From Sulfurimonas crateris (GTDB taxonomy: Bacteria; Campylobacterota; Campylobacteria; Campylobacterales; Sulfurimonadaceae), in NCBI GenBank assembly GCA_945870785.1, contig CAMBTK010000014.1, forward strand, positions 1 to 35,064: a DNA stretch of 35,064 nucleotides, read 5' to 3'. Of this stretch, positions 8,113 to 15,628 are shown one piece after another. Positions within the stretch are counted from its first letter, which is position 1. The number at the start of each line of letters is the position of its first letter. The notes below the pieces were generated by a model that worked only from the letters and a program-made list of their open reading frames with translations, was not told the origin of the DNA and searched no databases. Made by a program: the position numbers and the translations under genes.

Positions 8113-8541
8113 TTACACTCTCACTTTTAAAATTGTTGAATCTTTTGAAGCAACTCTGTTGTAGCCTTGCATCTCTGTTGGGACAAGTCTTTCTAAAAAA
8201 GTATTATAAAGATTGCTAACTGCTAAAACAAGCTTCGCATAACGCTTGTTTGCTTCTCTAAGATTTTGAAGCTCTACTTTTAGCTCTGCAAGATGCGCAT
8301 GTTGCTCTTCATTTAAAAGTTGTGTTAATTCAGTAGCTGGATTTGTACTTATAAGAGAAGCTATCTCATGGTCAATCATAGCTTTTTTTGACTCAAAGCT
8401 CTTAAGCTTCTCCTCTTTTAATTTTAATCTATCAAACTGTGGATTATGGTTTGCGACTTTTATATCTTCTACATCTGATTCAGTAATTTTAATTAAATCT
8501 CTGAGGTCGCTCAGAGCACTTTGTAAATGATAAGAAAGCAT
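8113..8541 (-). CDS. flgN: FlgN-like flagellar export chaperone
   Basis: This is a 142-aa, mostly alpha-helical, cytoplasmic protein with heptad-like Leu/Lys/Glu repeats from about residue 5 to 115. FlgN proteins bind the C-termini of FlgK and FlgL and keep them export-competent. The size, the helical composition and above all the position between flgM and flgK support the call. Sequence identity to enterobacterial FlgN is not recognisable by eye. The segment LREANKRYAKLVLAVSNLYN near residues 93-112 resembles the helix found in many FlgN proteins. It is the second gene in the operon, and the gap to flgK is one base. Confidence 0.72.
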   Translation of the reverse strand: MLSYHLQSALSDLRDLIKITESDVEDIKVANHNPQFDRLKLKEEKLKSFESKKAMIDHEIASLISTNPATELTQLLNEEQHAHLAELKVELQNLREANKRYAKLVLAVSNLYNTFLERLVPTEMQGYNRVASKDSTILKVRV

Positions 8542-8571
8542 AGTCTAATCCTTTTTGTATGTTTAAAAAAC

Positions 8572-8781
8572 CTACAACAACTCTTGAGCAATCTTCTCTG
8601 AGAGAGTTTGTAGATTTATTTTATATTCACCAGAAGCGATAGCTTCTTTTATCTCTTCTACTTTGCTAGTATCTCCTTGCTTTGAGACACTTAGAGCACC
8701 TTTTTGTGAAGTTTCTTTAGCCTCACCGAAATTGTTAGCATAAGCAGTGCGGATGTTTGCACTATTTAACTGTGAAATCAT
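8572..8781 (-). CDS. flgM: Anti-sigma-28 factor FlgM
   Basis: This 69-aa protein has the conserved FlgM C-terminal half: KVEEIKEAIASGEYKIN followed by LQTLSEKIAQELL, the helices that wrap FliA (sigma-28). The N-terminal half is polar and probably disordered, as expected for a protein exported through the flagellum. An AAGGA ribosome site lies 6 bases before the ATG. A sigma-28 promoter (8830-8856) directly upstream gives the classic feedback loop in which FliA drives its own inhibitor. Like other Campylobacterota FlgM it is shorter than the ~97-aa enterobacterial protein. Confidence 0.92.
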   Translation of the reverse strand: MISQLNSANIRTAYANNFGEAKETSQKGALSVSKQGDTSKVEEIKEAIASGEYKINLQTLSEKIAQELL

Positions 8782-8829
8782 TTTTTATCCTTCTTTTTCT
8801 TTCGCTTTTCGCGATAATTATGTTCAACT

Positions 8830-8856
8830 ATATCGACATAATAAAGAAAAAATTTA
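8830..8856 (-). promoter_or_regulatory. Sigma-28 (FliA) promoter of flgM-flgN-flgK
   Basis: The minus strand reads TAAA (8856-8853), then 17 bases, then CGATAT (8835-8830). This is the spacing of TAAAGTTT-N11-GCCGATAA, and CGATAT is the -10 form I recall for Campylobacter FliA promoters. Predicted transcription starts near 8823, leaving a leader of about 40 bases. The rest of 8782-8865 holds only the flgM ribosome site. Confidence 0.75.
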
Positions 8857-8865
8857 ATGTATTTA

Positions 8866-9168
8866 CTACTTTTGGCTTAAAAAATCGTATAGCATTTGAG
8901 AAAACCCAAATCCACCAGCACTTGCTTTTGCTAACTCTTCTCTATACATAGATTTGTATATTTTATCACCTGGATCATTTTCATCTGAGAAGATGTTTTT
9001 TTCATCTTGCATCGCATTATCCATCATCATCTTCAATATAACAGACTCAAACGCGTCAGTCTGCTCTCTTAACTCTTTATTTTCAGCTTTTGGATCAATT
9101 TTTGGAATCTGATGCTGTTGTGATGCCAACACCGATTGCATATCTATAGAGTTTATTCCTTGCATCAT
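8866..9168 (-). CDS. flgJ: FlgJ-like rod-binding protein (no muramidase domain)
   Basis: This 100-aa protein corresponds to the N-terminal rod-capping domain of FlgJ. It has LREQTDAFESVILKMMMDNAM at residues ~33-53 (the family's core helix) and YKSMYREELAKASAGGFGFS near residues 71-90. It is expected to scaffold assembly of the flagellar rod in the periplasm. The ~150-aa peptidoglycan hydrolase half of enterobacterial FlgJ is absent, so another enzyme must open the wall. Its ATG overlaps the flgI stop (ATGA at 9165-9168), which couples translation with flgI. Confidence 0.85.
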   Translation of the reverse strand: MMQGINSIDMQSVLASQQHQIPKIDPKAENKELREQTDAFESVILKMMMDNAMQDEKNIFSDENDPGDKIYKSMYREELAKASAGGFGFSQMLYDFLSQK

Positions 9169-10220
9169 ATCAACTTTAGCTCAGCAGAGATGCTACCAGC
9201 ACTCTTCATAGCTTCTAAGATTGAGATAATATCTTTTGGCGTAGCTCCAAGCTTCTGAAGAGAGCGAACAAGATTTGCAACGGTTGTAGTACCCTCTTTT
9301 GTATATAGCTCATTTTCATTAAGCCCTATTACCATATTTTCATCTACAACCATTGAACCTGCTGGTTTGCTTGGGCTATTTTGTTCTGTGATTTTGATTG
9401 TTATATCGCCATGAGTCATTATTATAGGTTTTATATGTATACCAACGCCAGAGACAATTGTTCCTGTTCTCTCGTTTATAACTATTCTATCTTTGATACT
9501 ATAGTCCATATCAACTTCTTGAACTTCTGCTAAAAACTCTATCATAGTTTTGTTTGATGGTTTTTTTAGCTTAACCGTTCTAGAGTCCATAGCTACTGCA
9601 ACCTCTGTTGAGTAGTGGCTATTTAGAGTTTTTTGAATTGATACACTATTTTGAAAGTTTGCATCTTTGAGCGAGAGTGTTACATACTCTTGATTGTAAA
9701 GGTCTATACTAATTTCTCTCTCAACCAACCCGCCATCATAAATAAGTCCAGCAGTAGGATGAGAATCTCCAGCACCTTTTGCATTTCTTCCGCCGATACT
9801 TACGGCACCTTGTGCAAGTGCGTAGATTTTTCCATCAACACCTTTTAGGGGAGTCATAAGGAGTGTTCCGCCCTCAAGTGATTTTGCATCACCGATTGAA
9901 GATACTGTGATATTTATCTTATCGCCTTGTCTTGCAAATGGTGCAAGTTCCGCGGTTACAACAACAGCTGCAACATTTTTTGATTTTATATCAGCTGATT
10001 CCATGTCAATATTCATAGCTTTTAGCATGTTTGCGATTGACTGAAGTGTAAATTTTGAAGTTGTTCCATCCCCAGTTTTTTGAAGACCTACAACTAAAGA
10101 GTAGCCTATGAGGTGATTATCTCTTACTCCGACAATACTAGCTACGTCACTAATCTTAGCACCAAATAGTGTTGCGTTAAAGAGAAGTGAAGCAGTAAAT
10201 AAAAATAGAATTTTTTTCAT
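9165..10220 (-). CDS. flgI: Flagellar P-ring protein FlgI
   Basis: FlgI polymerises around the rod in the peptidoglycan layer to form the P-ring. The 351-aa protein has a Sec signal peptide (MKKILFLFTASLLF..., cleavage likely near residue 21). The very conserved mature start follows: KISDVASIVGVRDNHLIGYS, then VVGLQKTGDGT and KNVAAVVVTAELAPFARQGD. It ends with LGATPKDIISILEAMKSAGS and SAELKLI, typical of FlgI. Ribosome site AAGGA sits 6 bases before the ATG. A sigma-54 promoter lies 29-43 bases upstream. It forms an operon with flgJ. Confidence 0.96.
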   Translation of the reverse strand: MKKILFLFTASLLFNATLFGAKISDVASIVGVRDNHLIGYSLVVGLQKTGDGTTSKFTLQSIANMLKAMNIDMESADIKSKNVAAVVVTAELAPFARQGDKINITVSSIGDAKSLEGGTLLMTPLKGVDGKIYALAQGAVSIGGRNAKGAGDSHPTAGLIYDGGLVEREISIDLYNQEYVTLSLKDANFQNSVSIQKTLNSHYSTEVAVAMDSRTVKLKKPSNKTMIEFLAEVQEVDMDYSIKDRIVINERTGTIVSGVGIHIKPIIMTHGDITIKITEQNSPSKPAGSMVVDENMVIGLNENELYTKEGTTTVANLVRSLQKLGATPKDIISILEAMKSAGSISAELKLI

Positions 10221-10248
10221 CGTATATCCTTAAATATGGGGATATACA

Positions 10249-10263
10249 GCAAATGTTATTCCA
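10249..10263 (-). promoter_or_regulatory. Sigma-54 (RpoN) promoter of flgI-flgJ
   Basis: The minus strand reads TGGAATAACATTTGC. This has the GG at -24 and GC at -12 with the exact spacing of TGGCAC-N5-TTGC. It sits between the rsmD stop and flgI and predicts a start near 10238, 17 bases before the ATG. Rod and ring genes are RpoN-dependent in this phylum. Confidence 0.75.
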
Positions 10264-10265
10264 CT

Positions 10266-10856
10266 TTACTCACTTTGTAGATATGAGAGAGTAGTGTTTC
10301 CAAATTTTTTGACTTTTTGTACACTAAAAGAGCCTATTTCATCTGGTATGACAAGTGTGCTCATATGTTCTATGATGATAAGTTTTACACACTCTTTTGG
10401 CAAAGTTGCGATAAGTGAGACTGTTTTATCGTATATCTCTTCCATCCCTTCTCTAGTGCTAAAAGGCGGGTCAATATAAAAATATGCTTTTAGATTTCTC
10501 TTCTGAAGATTTTTTACAACAGTTGAGATATTTGAAAATGTATCTCCGCTGTAAACTTCACATGAAGATGGATCCATTTGAGCTATATTTTCTCGCAGCA
10601 CCTTAAGAGCTTCACTGTTTTTCTCCATAAAGATTATCTTAGCAGCACCACGACTAAGTGCCTCAAGCCCAATTGAACCGCTTCCTGAGAATAGCTCAAC
10701 AAAAGTTGAATCTATGATTTCAAATTGAATTGTATTAAAGAAAGATTCTAAAACTATCGCTTTTGAGCTTCTTGTTGTTGTTTTAGGAGGTAATTTTATA
10801 GTTTTATTTTTAAACTTTCCAGCAATAATTTTCTTTGTTATAAAGTTACTTTTCAT
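10266..10856 (-). CDS. rsmD: 16S rRNA (guanine-N2)-methyltransferase RsmD
   Basis: This is a 196-aa class I SAM-dependent methyltransferase expected to modify G966 of 16S rRNA. Motif I is VELFSGSGSIGLEALSRGA (~residues 53-71), the acidic strand-2 end is FMEKNSEAL, and the catalytic motif IV is YIDPPFST near 127-134. The RsmD N-terminal block usually reads PTTDRVRE, but here it is TTRSSKAIVLESFFN, a form I associate with Campylobacterota. The start overlaps the end of the upstream gene by 11 bases, so the two are co-translated. The stop sits 3 bases from the flgI promoter. Confidence 0.88.
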   Translation of the reverse strand: MKSNFITKKIIAGKFKNKTIKLPPKTTTRSSKAIVLESFFNTIQFEIIDSTFVELFSGSGSIGLEALSRGAAKIIFMEKNSEALKVLRENIAQMDPSSCEVYSGDTFSNISTVVKNLQKRNLKAYFYIDPPFSTREGMEEIYDKTVSLIATLPKECVKLIIIEHMSTLVIPDEIGSFSVQKVKKFGNTTLSYLQSE

Positions 10857-11238
10857 AAAACGCTCTCACAGCTCTTAAAATATTGTCTTGATACTCTTTT
10901 GTTAGAGCCTCTATTCGTTTCTCTAAGATATCAAAGCCCATACTTTGAACTTCATCATCATCTTCATCCTCTTGATATATTTTATTCAGATAGTGAAGAT
11001 TTCCTTTGTTCATCTCTTTATATCGTCTCTCAAGAGCGAGTATTAGCTGAGATTTTGAAAAAGGTTTTATAAGGTTACACTCCCCTGAACTAGCTATAAA
11101 AAAAGATTTCTCGTCATCAAGAACTCGTACATCTCGAACAACAATATCACAATTTTTTAGAGAGCTAAGATGCTTTGATAAAAAAACTTCAAGTGATTTT
11201 TGTAAAAGCGGGGACTTACACTCAACAGCTACTCTCAA
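10846..11238 (-). CDS. Uncharacterised conserved-looking acidic protein upstream of rsmD
   Basis: I do not recognise this 130-aa cytoplasmic protein. The start is TTG at 11238 with a good AAGGA ribosome site 7 bases upstream. No better ATG exists nearby. The N-terminal ~60 residues look like an alternating beta/alpha fold (MRVAVECKSPLLQKSLEVFL, then VRDVRVLDDEKSFFIAS), perhaps a receiver-like half. Residues ~90-97 are a run of acidic residues (QEDEDDDE). The C-terminus is one long helix. It overlaps rsmD by 11 bases, suggesting a link to ribosome maturation. That link is inference from position only. Confidence 0.7.
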   Translation of the reverse strand: MRVAVECKSPLLQKSLEVFLSKHLSSLKNCDIVVRDVRVLDDEKSFFIASSGECNLIKPFSKSQLILALERRYKEMNKGNLHYLNKIYQEDEDDDEVQSMGFDILEKRIEALTKEYQDNILRAVRAFYEK

Positions 11239-11273
11239 ATATTATCCTTATAATAATTCTATTTTTGGACAAA

Positions 11274-11279
11274 AGTATA
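11274..11279 (-). promoter_or_regulatory. Candidate -10 box for the 11238-10266 unit
   Basis: TATACT on the minus strand is preceded by TATGC. It lies just after the exonuclease stop and about 36 bases before the TTG start at 11238. It would let the rsmD unit be transcribed independently of the exonuclease unit. Confidence 0.4.
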
Positions 11280-11290
11280 GCATAGCAACT

Positions 11291-11995
11291 TTATAAAAAC
11301 CTGCTTATACTATATCTCAAATCATCGTCTATATCCCTCATCTGCAAGAGCATCCACTCCAAATAACCTCTGTCGCACATACTTATCTCTTCTATATAAC
11401 GACCGCTATATTTTCCAAAACTGAATTTTTCAATCAAAACATTTTTTAAACTCAAAGAGATTAACTCATCATGTGCCTTTATCTCTAAGAGATATTCATA
11501 CAGAAGTTTTACGTGTAAAGCGTCACTTAGGGCATTATGAGGAGATATATCTGCGTTGTACTTTAGTGCCTCTTTTTGCTCATCTTTATATAGTTTTAAC
11601 TCATATCTTAAAAACTGCAAAGAGAACTCCTCGCACTCTGGAATAAGATGTTTTGTGACTCTAAGCGTATCAACTATTTTACCTTGCCACAAAAACCCGC
11701 TCTGCATTAACATTTTGAGGTCAAAATTTACGTTGTGTGCGATTATGGTTGAGTCTTGATTATTGTTCTCATGTAAAATTTTCCATGCTTGGCTATCTTT
11801 GAGTTTTGGTTTATCTTTTAGCATCTCATTTGTTATATGGTTTATACTTGAAGCTTTTGAAGATATTTTTTTATCTTCATTGATAAGCTCGTAAAATGAA
11901 AAAACTACCTCTTTATCCAGACAAATCATTCCGATAGAGCAGATTTTATCACTGCTCTCTAGTCCCGTAGTCTCTAAATCCAAAAAAATTAACAT
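11291..11995 (-). CDS. DnaQ-like DEDDh 3'-5' exonuclease with C-terminal FGKYxGRYIE module
   Basis: This 234-aa protein has a complete exonuclease core: Asp6/Glu8 in FLDLETTG, Asp92 in IIAHNVNFDLKML, and His153/Asp158 in HNALSDALH, making it the DEDDh subtype. It should remove 3' nucleotides from DNA or RNA using two metal ions. The tail from about residue 191 reads FSFGKYSGRYIEEI...YLEWML, a small module also fused to other DnaQ-like proteins (DUF3820-like). It is not clearly the replicative epsilon subunit, because it lacks a recognisable alpha-binding tail. Its start overlaps the upstream membrane-protein gene by 7 bases. That makes a three-gene unit with two unknown genes. Confidence 0.85.
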   Translation of the reverse strand: MLIFLDLETTGLESSDKICSIGMICLDKEVVFSFYELINEDKKISSKASSINHITNEMLKDKPKLKDSQAWKILHENNNQDSTIIAHNVNFDLKMLMQSGFLWQGKIVDTLRVTKHLIPECEEFSLQFLRYELKLYKDEQKEALKYNADISPHNALSDALHVKLLYEYLLEIKAHDELISLSLKNVLIEKFSFGKYSGRYIEEISMCDRGYLEWMLLQMRDIDDDLRYSISRFL

Positions 11996-12531
11996 GGGCG
12001 TATCTCTATTTTTTTACATCTTGTGCTCATAAGCACAAAAGATATATAGCCAGATATCAGTATAAAAATATAAAGAGTATAGATGTCAAACCACTCAAAG
12101 AGCCCACTATACGATGAAAGCGCATATGTATAAACAAGAGCAAAAATCACAAATGCACTTACAAGCCATATAAGAAGCATAAGCCACTTTCTCCATACCC
12201 TTACCAAATCTCCATATCCGATTTGTTCTATATAGCTCTTTGCATCACAACTTAAAAGTTTTAACTCAAAGCCATTTATACAACTGTTAAAGAGATACTT
12301 TAAACTTCTAAAGAGTGCGATTAATATAGTTAGTGGCCAAAATATCATAAACCAAAATTTTAAAATATCAAAGAGAGCTATATTTACCTCAGAAATTAAT
12401 TCTGGTGCGCCTTGAGAAAAATAGACAAAGAGTGTTAGCAGTGATGAGAAGAATAGTGCGAGAAATGTGCTACAAAGAGTTAAACGAGTTGCCCATCTAA
12501 GCCAAAGAAGGAGAAAAAATCTACTCATCAC
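11989..12531 (-). CDS. Uncharacterised inner-membrane protein
   Basis: I do not recognise this 180-aa protein. It has four predicted membrane segments at about residues 14-37, 55-75, 114-136 and 147-167. A cytoplasmic-looking loop rich in Lys/Arg and Cys lies around 77-110 (KYLFNSCINGFELKLLSCDA). A basic tail ends KKIEIRPC. The first residues are Arg-rich (MMSRFFLLLWLRWATRL). It overlaps both neighbours (11 bases upstream, 7 bases downstream), so all three genes are almost certainly co-translated. No catalytic motif is visible. Confidence 0.72.
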   Translation of the reverse strand: MMSRFFLLLWLRWATRLTLCSTFLALFFSSLLTLFVYFSQGAPELISEVNIALFDILKFWFMIFWPLTILIALFRSLKYLFNSCINGFELKLLSCDAKSYIEQIGYGDLVRVWRKWLMLLIWLVSAFVIFALVYTYALSSYSGLFEWFDIYTLYIFILISGYISFVLMSTRCKKIEIRPC

Positions 12532-12949
12532 TCTTAAAAGATTCTAGCATTGTATAGTAGTGTTCAAGAGTCATAAAACTCTTCTCAAACCTAAAACGAA
12601 TGATAAATTCTACCACTCTGTTTTTGAGCTCCTCATCAACATTTTGGGCTTTTCCAAAATAACCAAGCGAGATATTTTTACTCTTTACAACAGCTTCTTT
12701 GTCATAGCCAATTGCTAGTATTTGAAGATATTTATCTTTTTTTACCTCTCCCAGAGTCTCATTTAAAAGTGATGCACCTGATAGATTTATGGCTTTAAAA
12801 TTAAACAGTTCACTGAACTCTTCAACCTTTTGATTTATTCCCAAACTGTTATAAAGCTCTTCAAGAAGAACTAAATTATCTTTTCTTGTACGCTCATAAC
12901 TCGATATTTTATTTGTTAGATTCTTTAATCTATCTAAGGCTGAACTCAT
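12521..12949 (-). CDS. Uncharacterised small cytoplasmic protein
   Basis: I do not recognise this 142-aa protein. It starts with a helical segment (MSSALDRLKNLTNKISSYE...) that could form a coiled coil. A mixed middle follows, then a basic/aromatic C-terminal helix (VVEFIIRFRFEKSFMTLEHY). There is no signal peptide, membrane span or known motif. The ATG at 12949 has AGGA 7 bases upstream. It heads the unit that continues with the membrane protein and the DnaQ-like exonuclease. A TATAAT box at 12976-12981 faces it and is divergent from the murA promoter. Confidence 0.7.
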   Translation of the reverse strand: MSSALDRLKNLTNKISSYERTRKDNLVLLEELYNSLGINQKVEEFSELFNFKAINLSGASLLNETLGEVKKDKYLQILAIGYDKEAVVKSKNISLGYFGKAQNVDEELKNRVVEFIIRFRFEKSFMTLEHYYTMLESFKSDE

Positions 12950-12975
12950 AGCTTCTTCCTATATTAACTTAAGTG

Positions 12976-12981
12976 ATTATA
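12976..12981 (-). promoter_or_regulatory. Candidate -10 box for the unit starting at 12949
   Basis: Perfect TATAAT on the minus strand, about 27 bases before the ATG. It is separated by 23 bases from the outward-facing murA -10 box at 13005-13010, so the two promoters share upstream DNA. Confidence 0.5.
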
Positions 12982-13004
12982 CCAAAAACGCAAACTATTT
13001 TTGA

Positions 13005-13010
13005 TATAAT
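13005..13010 (+). promoter_or_regulatory. Candidate -10 box of murA
   Basis: Perfect TATAAT in TTGATATAATTTC. It predicts transcription from about 13017, after the upstream in-frame GTG at 12973 but before the ATG at 13036. This is the main reason for choosing the ATG as the murA start. Confidence 0.5.
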
Positions 13011-13035
13011 TTCAAACCTCAACAAAAAGATAACC

Positions 13036-14304
13036 ATGGATTACTTACAGATACAAAAAGCCCAAAAACTACATGGCGAAATAAAAATTTCTGGCGCAAA
13101 AAACGCAGCTCTTCCTCTTATTGCCATGAGTATACTTGCTAAAAATATAGTAACTATAAAAAACTTGCCTCATGTAGCAGATATAAAAACTCTTTTAAAG
13201 CTCTTATCAAATTTGGGCGCGGAGTGCTCATCTTCATGGGAAAATGATACAACAACAATCGACACATCAACTCTAAATCAGACAAAAGCGACTTATGACA
13301 TTGTAAAAACTATGCGCGCCTCTATTTTAGTGCTTGGTCCAATATTAGCTAGATTTGGGCATTGTGAGGTATCTCTTCCTGGCGGATGCGCTATCGGACA
13401 GCGTCCAGTTGACTTACACCTAAAAGCGTTAGAGCAGATGGGTGCTGTGATAAACATAGAAGCTGGTTATATTCACGCTATCGCACCCAATGGGCTAAAG
13501 GGTTGTAATATAATTTTTGACAAGATTACAGTAACAGGGACTGCAAATATCGTTATGGCGGCAGCTTTGGCAAGTGGAGTCACAACTATTACTAATGCGG
13601 CAAGAGAGCCTGAAGTAGTTCAATTATGCGAGATATTAAATGCGAGTGGGGTAAAGATTGATGGCATTGCAACTGCTGTTTTAACTATCCACGGTACAGC
13701 TGGTGAACTTCTAGATATTGAGCCTTTTAGTGTTATACCAGATCGTATTGAAGCTGGAACTTATCTATGTGCTGCGGCTATTACAAGGTCAGAGCTTACG
13801 CTAAAGGGTGCTAACGCAAAACATTTAGGCGCTGTCTTATCAAAACTTCAAGAGATGGGAAGCAAATTTACTATAACAGATGACTCTATTACTATTCATC
13901 CATCAGAAGTTATCAAACATGTAAAGATTGTAACACAAGAGTACCCAGCATTTCCTACAGATATGCAAGCCCAATTTTTAGCACTTGCTACTCAAGCGGA
14001 TGGGACTTCTATCATTGAAGAGAGATTGTTTGAGAACAGATTTATGCATGTTAGTGAGCTTCAAAGAATGGGTGCAGACATATCTTTAAATGGAAATGTA
14101 GCGACAGTAAATGGGCACTCTAAACTAAGCGGAACTGATGTTATGGCAACAGATTTAAGAGCTTCAAGTGCTTTGGTTTTAGCTGGGTTGGTAGCAGATG
14201 GTATAACTAATGTTCACCGTATTTATCACCTAGATAGAGGTTACGACTCTTTAGAGAAAAAACTGCAAAATGTTGGCGCAGATATTTCAAGACTTAAAGA
14301 GTAG
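13036..14304 (+). CDS. murA: UDP-N-acetylglucosamine 1-carboxyvinyltransferase MurA
   Basis: MurA transfers enolpyruvate from PEP to UDP-GlcNAc, the first committed step of peptidoglycan synthesis, in the cytoplasm. From the ATG at 13036 it is 422 aa, matching the family (~419). GAKNAALP carries Lys22. The loop [17 protein letters not shown] carries the PEP-binding Cys118, so the fosfomycin-sensitive cysteine form is expected. Later motifs are [27 protein letters not shown] and [16 protein letters not shown]. An upstream GTG (12973) would add 21 residues unlike the family and would span the promoter, so I rejected it. The gene ends one base before the hspR stop on the other strand, leaving no room for a terminator between them. 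Confidence 0.97.
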   Translation: MDYLQIQKAQKLHGEIKISGAKNAALPLIAMSILAKNIVTIKNLPHVADIKTLLKLLSNLGAECSSSWENDTTTIDTSTLNQTKATYDIVKTMRASILVLGPILARFGHCEVSLPGGCAIGQRPVDLHLKALEQMGAVINIEAGYIHAIAPNGLKGCNIIFDKITVTGTANIVMAAALASGVTTITNAAREPEVVQLCEILNASGVKIDGIATAVLTIHGTAGELLDIEPFSVIPDRIEAGTYLCAAAITRSELTLKGANAKHLGAVLSKLQEMGSKFTITDDSITIHPSEVIKHVKIVTQEYPAFPTDMQAQFLALATQADGTSIIEERLFENRFMHVSELQRMGADISLNGNVATVNGHSKLSGTDVMATDLRASSALVLAGLVADGITNVHRIYHLDRGYDSLEKKLQNVGADISRLKE

Positions 14305-14682
14305 TTACTTCTTAAAAATTATCATCTCATAGATACTTTTTTTAGTAACAAGCGCTTTATCGTGAGAGACAGTTTGAGAGTTTTTTGCTCTCATAACCTC
14401 TTGTCTAAGTGTTAAAATATCCTGCTCCATCCCATCAACATTCTCTTTTAATCTCAAGATAATATCAACTCCAGCAAGGTTTACTCCAAGCTCACGTGTG
14501 AGTCTTAGTATAAGCTTGATTCTATCTATATCTCTTTGCGAATAGAGTCTTATCTTTCCGTTAGACCTTGATGGAGTTACAAGATTTTCTCTCTCATACT
14601 GCCTAAGGGTTTGTGGATGTATCTCTAAAACTTTTGCAACAATACTTATCAGATATACTGGTTCATCATAATCATGAATCAT
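14305..14682 (-). CDS. hspR: MerR-family heat-shock repressor HspR
   Basis: This 125-aa transcription factor has an N-terminal MerR-type helix-turn-helix and wing. The segment YLISIVAKVLEIHPQTLRQY (residues 10-29) is followed by ENLVTPSRSNGKIRLYS and by RIKLILRLTRELGVNLAGVD. The last ~45 residues form a coiled segment and basic tail. In Helicobacter and Campylobacter, HspR represses dnaK, groE and its own cbpA-hspR operon, using DnaK-type chaperones or related signals as co-factor. Here it overlaps the cbpA-type gene by 11 bases (14672-14682). A HAIR-like operator is visible upstream of that operon. The family assignment is secure. Confidence 0.93.
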   Translation of the reverse strand: MIHDYDEPVYLISIVAKVLEIHPQTLRQYERENLVTPSRSNGKIRLYSQRDIDRIKLILRLTRELGVNLAGVDIILRLKENVDGMEQDILTLRQEVMRAKNSQTVSHDKALVTKKSIYEMIIFKK

Positions 14683-15559
14683 CTCTCTCTCCTTTTGGTA
14701 GTTTTTCTCTCATTAACTCTACTAACTTTTCATCAAGTTCTTCAATTTTAGGTAAAACTATATTTGCCTCAAGATATAGATTTCCGCGCTCTTTTGTTTT
14801 ACGGTTCATTGCACCCATCTCTTTTACACGAAATCTTTGGTTATTTTTTGTATTTTGAGGGATTTTTAACTTTATCTCTTTTTCTAACGTCTGGATAGTT
14901 ACCTTCTCTCCAAAGAGTGCTGCATAAAGCGGAACATCAAATTTTTTGATTAAATCATCGCCATCTCTTGTGTACTCAGGATTTGAGGCAACATTTATCT
15001 TTAAAAACAGGTCTCCAGCGCGTCCGCTTTGAGCATGTCCTTTGCCCTTAACGCGCATCTTCTCTCCACTATTTACACCCGCTGGAATCTTTATATCAAA
15101 TCGCTCTCCATTTACTGCCACAGAGTGAGAGCCGCCAAGGATTGAAACAACAAATGGAATCGTAACGCTTGTTTCTATATCAAGATTTGGTTGTTGATGT
15201 CCGCCAAAACCGCCACCGCCGAATGAAGAGCCACCAAACCCTCCAAAACCGCCTCCCCCTGAAAACATACTTCTTAATATCTCATCCAAATCGCCACTTC
15301 CGCCACCGTGTGAACGCGAGAAGTCATGAAAATTTTGTCCACCGAACATATTATCGCCGTGAGCGTCATATTGTGCTTTTTTCTTTTTATCGCTTAGTAT
15401 CTCATACGCTGAATTTATCTCTTTAAATTTATCTTCCGCACCCTTCTCTTTGTTTACATCTGGATGGTATTGTCTTGCTAGTTTTCTATACGCTTTTTTT
15501 ATCTCTGCTTCAGTTGCACTCTCTGAAACTTCAAGTGTGTCATATAAAGATTTTGCCAT
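14672..15559 (-). CDS. cbpA: DnaJ-family co-chaperone (CbpA type, no zinc finger)
   Basis: This 295-aa J-domain protein has the J domain at residues ~4-68 with HPD at 32-34. A glycine/phenylalanine-rich linker spans ~72-123. Two DnaJ C-terminal substrate-binding domains follow directly, with no CxxCxGxG zinc repeats, which makes it type II/CbpA-like. It should stimulate DnaK ATPase and deliver unfolded clients. It forms an operon with hspR, as in Helicobacter pylori and Campylobacter jejuni. A sigma-70 promoter with perfect -35 and -10 boxes lies just upstream under a HAIR-like sequence, so heat-shock derepression is likely. Confidence 0.94.
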   Translation of the reverse strand: MAKSLYDTLEVSESATEAEIKKAYRKLARQYHPDVNKEKGAEDKFKEINSAYEILSDKKKKAQYDAHGDNMFGGQNFHDFSRSHGGGSGDLDEILRSMFSGGGGFGGFGGSSFGGGGFGGHQQPNLDIETSVTIPFVVSILGGSHSVAVNGERFDIKIPAGVNSGEKMRVKGKGHAQSGRAGDLFLKINVASNPEYTRDGDDLIKKFDVPLYAALFGEKVTIQTLEKEIKLKIPQNTKNNQRFRVKEMGAMNRKTKERGNLYLEANIVLPKIEELDEKLVELMREKLPKGERDDS

Positions 15560-15598
15560 ATTTGTTTCCTAATATATATTATTTGATTATTAAGTGAG

Positions 15599-15628
15599 AT
15601 TATATCACAAGAGTTGAGCGGATGTCAA
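15599..15628 (-). promoter_or_regulatory. Consensus sigma-70 promoter of cbpA-hspR
   Basis: Minus strand: TTGACA (15628-15623), an 18-base spacer, TATAAT (15604-15599). Both boxes are perfect, which is unusual in this phylum, where -35 boxes are poorly conserved. Transcription should start near 15592, about 33 bases before the ATG. Such a strong promoter suits a gene held down by a repressor. Confidence 0.8.

Noticed and set aside
12973-13035. GTG-started N-terminal extension of MurA
   Set aside because: It spans a perfect TATAAT box and adds residues absent from the family; ATG 13036 gives the normal length.
15181-15330. Glycine-rich short repeats in the cbpA gene as a possible simple repeat or phase-variable tract
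   Set aside because: They encode the ordinary Gly/Phe linker of DnaJ proteins; the codons vary and no slip-prone run is present.
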